Shown here in pieces: positions 58,704 to 64,000 of a DNA stretch of 64,000 nucleotides. The number at the start of each line of letters is the position of its first letter. Within the stretch, counting starts at the first letter, position 1. The notes beneath the pieces were generated by a model. It was not told the DNA's origin and did no database searches. It saw only the letters and a list, made by a program, of their open reading frames with translations. The stretch covers positions 5,898,320 to 5,962,319 of the forward strand of contig NC_092239.1 in the NCBI RefSeq assembly GCF_036320965.1, in the 5' to 3' direction. This DNA comes from Panulirus ornatus (taxonomy: Eukaryota > Arthropoda > Malacostraca > Decapoda > Palinuridae). A program made the position numbers and the translations under genes.

Positions 58704-59274
58704 GTGGGCCTGTCTCTTTCTCCCACTGGTAGGAAAAAAAAGAGAGAAAAGTTGCAATCAGAACTGTGAGGAGGAGAGAGAGAGGAAAAAAAAAATGTTA
58801 TTCCCTTTCAAGTTCTAATGATTTCATTTCGATGGTGATTCGGTGCTTCGCAGGGGAGGCTTCGGTTGGTCGGGGGTTGGGGTTCGGTGATTCATTTGAA
58901 ACTTTTGAATAATTGAAAAAAAAGGAAAAATGTTGATGTGATTAATGTGATGGGTCTTGGGTCCAGGGTGAGGAGGAAGAGGGAGGTGGGGAAGAGAGAG
59001 GATGAGAGGGGAGAGGGTGAGGAGGAGGAGGTGGGGTAGAGGGTGAGGAGGAGGAGGTGGGGGAGAAGGTGAGGAGAGAAGGGTTGGGGGGACTTAGAAA
59101 TCGGGAGGGTGGGTGGGTGGGTGGGGGGTGATTGCTCTGGCTTCTAGTAATGGGGGGATGTGGGGACGACTTTTCTGCCTGGAATTTATATACAGAGTCA
59201 CGGTCCCAATCCCCAGGACCTTGTCCCCTCCCAGTCCCTGTCCCATCCATAATTCACTATCCAGGCCCCATCCA

Positions 59275-59400
59275 ATGGAACGACCCTTAAGTGCGATGGT
59301 TACGGCCCTTAAACACGACGGTACGATACCCTACCTACGAAAGTACGACGTGTGGGCGTGAAGGTACGACCCTTGAGCATAACCCGTGGGGGGGACAGGT
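59275..59400 (+). mobile_element. foldback motif remnant
   Basis: Four diverged forward motifs ('acccttaagtgcgatgg', 'cttaaacacgacggtacga', 'gtgaaggtacgacccttgag'). Confidence 0.5.
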
Positions 59401-59789
59401 CCTCAGACGTTATGCCATCTCTGGCCCGTACCTTTCTCTTCCTCCCTCTGTCTTGCTCTTACTTTTCTCTCCCTCCCTCTCTCTCTGGCCCGCCCCTGAG
59501 TTGATAAGAACTTCACAGAAGATAACGATAACAGCTGAAATAGGAAAGGGGGTCAAAAGAACTCATAAAAAAGATACTATTTTACAGTTCTAACCTGCGT
59601 AGTACAGTGAGGACTCAAACAAAAGATTAGATGTGGAACTGTATTGTTCTTTTGTCTCGTGGTTCGTCACAAGTAAATAGGACGTCTCCTGCAGGAAGCA
59701 ATTTGATGCAAAAGGAGAGAATGAAGGATTTTGTAAGAAGGGAGAAGAGAAAGAAACAAGACAAAAAAAGAAAGGAAGAGGCATAGATA

Positions 59790-59791
<2 letters not shown>

Positions 59792-59861
<70 letters not shown>
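59792..59861. repeat. (AT)n microsatellite
   Basis: About 35 AT units. No recognised retroelement beside it. Confidence 0.97.
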
Positions 59862-59864
<3 letters not shown>

Positions 59865-59974
59865 AATAATGGTCCGGATGCTGATTAAACGGGTGGGTCC
59901 GGAGTCTCGATTGAATGAGCCAGGAGGACTTAAATTTTCAGGTCAGTCAACTTTCAATAGGGTTCGACATTAGA

Positions 59975-60250
59975 TTCCCTGGATGTGGTGGGGTGTGGAG
60001 CACTGATGGAGCCCCTGGATGTGGTGGGGTGTGGAGCACTGGTGGAGCCCCTGGATGTGGTGGGGTGTGGAGCACTGGTGGAGCCCCTGGATGTGGTGGG
60101 GGTGTGGAGCACTGGTGGAGCCCCTGGATGTGGTGGGGGTGTGGAGCACTGGTGGAGCCCCTGGATATGGTTGGGGTGTGGAGCACTTGTGGAGCCCCTG
60201 GATATGATGGGGTGTGGAACACTGGTGGAGTCCCTGGATGTGGAGCATCG
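59975..60250. repeat. 36-37 bp minisatellite
   Basis: About 7.5 copies of 'ggatgtggtggggtgtggag' plus 'cactggtggagcccct'. Copies with GGGGG are 37 bp. Right-hand copies are more diverged. Confidence 0.95.
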
Positions 60251-60299
60251 ATGCAACCCTTGTATTTGTTGGAGGAGCCTTAGATGGAAGCCCTAGAGA

Positions 60300-60960
60300 T
60301 TAGTATGTGTCCTGTAACACATCTCACTCTAAAGTATATATCACACTTCAGGATGTATCACACTTATATAGCCACAGGAAGTGTCTCACACTGACGTACA
60401 TATCACACTAAGACAGTGTGAATACACAGTACGACCATGTGGTACACGAGTCATATCAACGAACGCATCATCGTACTAAGCTCAGGCTAACCTGTTCCTT
60501 CCTCTACAGCTATTACCTCGGGTTTTGCTCCCCCTCCCTCCGAGTTGGGGCCTAGCGCTTGTGTGGCTCCGTTGGGCTGACACACACACACACACCCTCC
60601 TCCCCCTATACCACTATGCAAGCCGTTCCTTTCACTTCGGCCGCAAGAGCGGGGGAATCTACCGTGCCATCCTGTGGACCGTGGCGCAGAAGAGGATGAT
60701 AAAAAACGAGTGCACAAAAGGATCCAGGGACCGGGGTGTCTGTGTCTCTCTTTGATCCAGCTACGGGTTCCATAATGCGTGAGCTGTTTGCGCTATCACT
60801 AGGCAACAAGGCATGAATTATGTAACATGTTGCACAGCGTGTTCACTGTTAAGGTCCGGGCGAGAATGATGGAGGAGGGGGGGGTTATATAACAAGGTGC
60901 GTGTTAAGTGAACTGTTTGTAGTTGTCAAAGTTTGGATACTTGTCGAGTATGTGGGAGAT
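60300..60960. other. non-coding stretch, no gene seen
   Basis: A short set of 'tatcacactt' repeats near 60340-60410, otherwise unique-looking with no credible frame. Confidence 0.5.
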
Positions 60961-60963
60961 AAG

Positions 60964-60968
<5 letters not shown>

Positions 60969-61000
<32 letters not shown>
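60969..61000. repeat. (CA)n microsatellite
   Basis: About 16 CA units. Confidence 0.95.
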
Positions 61001-61002
<2 letters not shown>

Positions 61003-61440
61003 ACACATATATCTTGTAATGGACAACAGAAGGTGTTTCTGAATGCATTAATTTTACATATGATCAGTGCGTGACCAATGGTTACTGACTCCAAGGGTGG
61101 TGGACCGCTGTGTGATGACTGCTTCTTTCCTTACGCGGCTAAGCTTTGGCACTCTCTACCTTCTTACGTCTTCCCTGACGCGCACGACCAGATCCTAGCT
61201 ATTAGGCAGGGGGTTCACCTTGTTTGAAATCCTTAGTTCTCTTTTTTTTTCTCTCTCCTCCGTTATATTCCTGTGTTTAGCTCCGTTCTTCTGTGTCGTT
61301 TTCTACAGGCCTGGAGCCTATGAGGACTTATATGATGTGATTCGAAGAGTGAGGTTCATATTATGCTGGTGTTGAAGTGTTTAGTATATGACGAGGGAGG
61401 TGTTCCTTCAAGTCTTCATCGGTTCGCCAACGCTGCAGAG
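61001..61440. other. non-coding stretch, no gene seen
   Basis: Unique-looking DNA with a T run near 61240. No credible frame. Confidence 0.5.
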
Positions 61441-61464
61441 CTTCCCACACCCACCCACCCACCC

Positions 61465-61560
61465 AGCCCTTTGCCTCTCCCCTCAGCCCAGCCCTCAGCC
61501 TCTCCCCTCAGCCCAGCCCTCTGCCTCTCCCCTCAGCCCAGCCCTCTGCCCAGTCTCCCA
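61465..61560. repeat. CAGCCC-rich short repeat
   Basis: About four copies of 'ctctcccctcagcccagccc'. Confidence 0.88.
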
Positions 61561-61594
61561 GCCCAGCTCCCTTCCTTCCAGCCCTCCCCCAGCA

Positions 61595-61828
61595 CCACCA
61601 CCTTCACATCCCCAGCACCACCTTCCTCACATCCCCAGCCCACCTTCCTCACATCCCCAGCCCCACCTTCCTCACATCCCCAGCCCCACCTTCCTCACAT
61701 CCCCAGCCCCACCTTCCTCACATCCCCAGCCCCATCTTCCTCACATCCCCAGCCCCACCTTCCTCACATCCCCAGCCCCACCTTCCTCACATCCCCAGCC
61801 CCACCTTCCTCACATCCCCAGCCCCTTG
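61595..61828. repeat. 23-bp minisatellite
   Basis: Ten copies of 'cacatccccagccccacctt' plus CCT, nearly identical. Confidence 0.96.
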
Positions 61829-62003
61829 TCCATCCTCCCAGCCTTAGCACCCCCCTTGCCCTTCCTCCCATCCCCGGCCTCTTCCCACCCACACACAGGC
61901 CTCCAGAGACCTGCTGGGCAGCCAAGTGGCACTCGGGCAAGCCCAAGGCACAGACACGCACCGCGGCCCGTCTTCCTCCCACGCCTCAAGGCATTACCAC
62001 CAC

Positions 62004-62005
<2 letters not shown>

Positions 62006-62078
<73 letters not shown>
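62006..62078. repeat. (AC)n microsatellite
   Basis: About 36 AC units. Confidence 0.97.
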
Positions 62079-62080
<2 letters not shown>

Positions 62081-62327
62081 CACATCCACTCCACACCACT
62101 TACTCCACTCTACTACTACTACTACCGCTACTACCGCTACTCCTACACGCTGGCCCTCGCTTACAGCCGGACGGGGATGCGTACGCCTATGTAGCACGGG
62201 GGTTGTGATCTTGGTGGCAGTAGAGAGTCTTGCCACATTCCTGTGACTCACAGGGGGCGCAGACTTCCGCATAGTTGGTCGAGCGAGGGAGAGTGGGAAG
62301 GCATGAACCCGCCGTCTGTGTTGTCTC

Positions 62328-62330
<3 letters not shown>

Positions 62331-62405
<75 letters not shown>
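62331..62405. repeat. (CA)n microsatellite
   Basis: About 37 CA units. Confidence 0.97.
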
Positions 62406-62407
<2 letters not shown>

Positions 62408-62589
62408 CTGACGCCTCACTCACTCACCCCCCTCCTACTTATGAATGGACCCGTAGTCCTTTACTCATGTGTGTTTATTTATTCATCACACCACAGCATT
62501 TAATGCACGGGGTCTCCTTAGCTGGTGGCCCTGTGGTGCGTAGCTGGGTGGGTGTGTCTCCTCCTCCTCGTCCTCCTCCTGTCTGGTGA

Positions 62590-62960
62590 TGCTGACGGGG
62601 TGATGGTCCACCGTGTCTCATGCTGGCATCTGCTGGTGGTGTGATGATGGTCCATTAATGCTGACGTCTGCCACCGGTCGTTATGCTGACTTCTGCTGCT
62701 CCTGCCGGGAGGCTACGTGATGAAGGGCTATTGATGCTGACGTCTGCTGACACCATGCTGACGTCTGCCAGGAGGGGATGTGATGAAAGCTCTTTATGCT
62801 GACGTTTTGCCAACCACCGTGCTGACGTGTGCCAGGAGGTGGATGCGATGATGACTCATTATGCTGACGTCTTGCCAGCCACCATACTGACATCTGCCAG
62901 CCACCATGCTGACATCTGCCAGCCATTATGCTGACATCTGCCAGAGGGCTGGTGTGATAT
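62590..62960. repeat. irregular ATGCTGACGTCTGCCA-based repeat
   Basis: About ten copies of 'atgctgacgtctgccag', joined by variable spacers ('gaggggatgtgatgaaag'-like). Many copies contain TGACGTCT, close to a CRE. Confidence 0.88.
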
Positions 62961-63044
62961 ACGGTCATTTAAGAAGCAGTTGCTGCCCGGCCCATCTCAC
63001 AGCCTCAGCCAACCAGGACACACGTCTCTCATGAAGCCTGAAGC

Positions 63045-63530
63045 TTGGCATACCCCTCTTACCCCCTCCCCAGAAACCACACCCCCTCCACCTCCTCCTC
63101 CTCCTCCATCCTTCTCCCTCCTCAGAAACCACACCCCTCCACCTCCTCCTCCTCCTCCATCCTTCTCCCTCCCCAGAAACCACACCCCTCCACCTCCTCC
63201 TCCTCCTCCATCCTTATCCCTCCCCAGAAACCACACCCCTCCTCCTCCTCCTCCTCCTCTTTCCTTCCTTCTCCATCCCCAGAAACCACATCCCTCCACC
63301 TCCTCCTACTCCTCCTCCTCCTCCTCCTCCTTCCTTCCTTCTCCCTTCCCAGAAACCACATCCCTTCACCTCCTCCTCCTTCCCCTCCTTCCTTCTTCCT
63401 TCCCAGAAAACACACTCCTCCTCCTCCTTCCCCTCCTTCCTTCTCCCTCCCCAGAAACCACACTCCTCCTCCTCCTTCTCCTCCTCCTTCCTTCTCCCTC
63501 CCCAGAAACCACACCCCCTCCTGAGGGGTG
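63045..63530. repeat. pyrimidine-rich minisatellite of about 50-60 bp
   Basis: About nine copies of 'ccccagaaaccacacccctc' joined to (CTC)n and 'catccttctccct'. The CTC stretch varies in length between copies. The plus strand is almost entirely pyrimidine over long runs. Confidence 0.93.
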
Positions 63531-63587
63531 CTGATCTACATTTTTTTTTTCTCATTGGTCATGCTGGTCGTACCCTGGGTGTAACCT

Positions 63588-63670
63588 TTGAGAGAACGAC
63601 GGTACGACCCTCTCGCACGACAGTACGACCTTTGGCGATTGAAGGCGCAAGCAACCCTTTATAGCACGAT
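63588..63670 (+). mobile_element. foldback motif remnant
   Basis: Three forward motifs ('gagaacgacggtacgaccct', 'cgcacgacagtacgacctt', 'tatagcacgatccc'). Confidence 0.5.
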
Positions 63671-63748
63671 CCCAGGGACCGACCTTAACGTCCCAGGGAC
63701 TGACTTCAGTATCCCAGGGACTGACCTCAACGTCCCAGGGACTGACCC
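63668..63748. repeat. 21-bp tandem repeat, four copies
   Basis: Four copies of 'tcccagggactgacctcaac' plus G, directly after the foldback remnant. Confidence 0.93.
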
Positions 63749-64000
63749 TAAGTGGCGTGTCGTCTGACCTGTCGTTGCAGAACTGCTAACGACATCAAGA
63801 ACAGCACTACCATTCCTCCCCTCCCTCCCCTCTTCACCCTCCCTCGGCCAAGGTCAGCTCCCACCGCCGCCTGCCTGACCTCCGCTGACCTTCCTTGGCC
63901 ATCCCCCTGCCCTGGGACATGCCCACCCAGCCCCCTCTTCCCCCACCAGGACAGACTGGCTCAGTGCATGGTATTAATTTAATCTTGACAGGCGAGAGGG

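Noticed and set aside
61363..62208. 281-codon proline-rich plus frame
   Set aside because: Produced by the CAGCCC and 23-bp repeats and a (CA)n array. A second plus frame is equally open.

Overview
This is eukaryotic, repeat-dominated, apparently intergenic DNA. Dinucleotide microsatellites of all three common classes (AC/GT, AG/CT, AT/TA) occur about once per kilobase. Many short-unit minisatellites lie between them, along with decayed retrotransposon fragments. The retroelement relics (a Jockey-like reverse transcriptase, an RTE-like LINE with an FADD motif, and Penelope-like 3' ends with a hammerhead-like core) and the microsatellite load best fit a decapod crustacean. That is recognition from memory, not a database result. 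No convincing host protein-coding gene, tRNA or rRNA was found. Nearly all open frames are low-complexity translations of repeats.

Layout. 0-6.5 kb: AC/GT and CT arrays, an AGC/AAC-rich block with a 50-bp minisatellite (2.7-3.6 kb), a LINE 3' tail scrap and a degenerate foldback-like element (5.1-5.4 kb). 6.5-7.0 kb: long (TA)n arrays carrying two Penelope-like fragments in inverted orientation. 7-15 kb: mostly unique-looking non-coding DNA with microsatellites, a 39-bp tandem repeat and a Jockey-type 3' end (10 kb). 15.5-17.7 kb: a Penelope-like 3' end with a hammerhead-like motif, then an internally inverted RTE-like LINE. 17.7-25 kb: an AT-richer island, another Jockey C-terminus, and three foldback-like loci. 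25-32 kb: LINE tail, more foldback arrays, minisatellites. 32.9-35.2 kb: a nearly perfect 16-bp satellite of about 131 copies. 35.7-39.8 kb: a 70-bp repeat, the second hammerhead-bearing Penelope-like fragment, and two foldback-like loci. 40-51 kb: a decayed Jockey-like reverse transcriptase (44-45 kb, minus strand), a foldback-like element with a strong central hairpin (48 kb) and several minisatellites. 51-64 kb: very dense AC, CT and TA arrays, a 27-bp satellite with higher-order structure (56 kb), a variant foldback arm (57 kb), a LINE tail, a cluster of TGACG/CGTCA sites (58.2 kb) and pyrimidine-rich repeats at the end.

Two systems stand out. One is a dispersed family of palindromic, foldback-like elements. 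Their arms are tandem copies of a motif close to TGAGCACGACGGTACGACC, in opposite orientations around a short hairpin centre, and the centre repeatedly contains a nuclear-receptor DR1-like sequence (perfect AGGTCAAAGGTCA on the minus strand near 57.58 kb). The other is the tight link between (TA)n arrays and retroelement 3' ends: by my count 15 of 17 long TA arrays directly abut a Penelope-like or LINE fragment, and two of the Penelope-like fragments keep a type-I hammerhead-like core.
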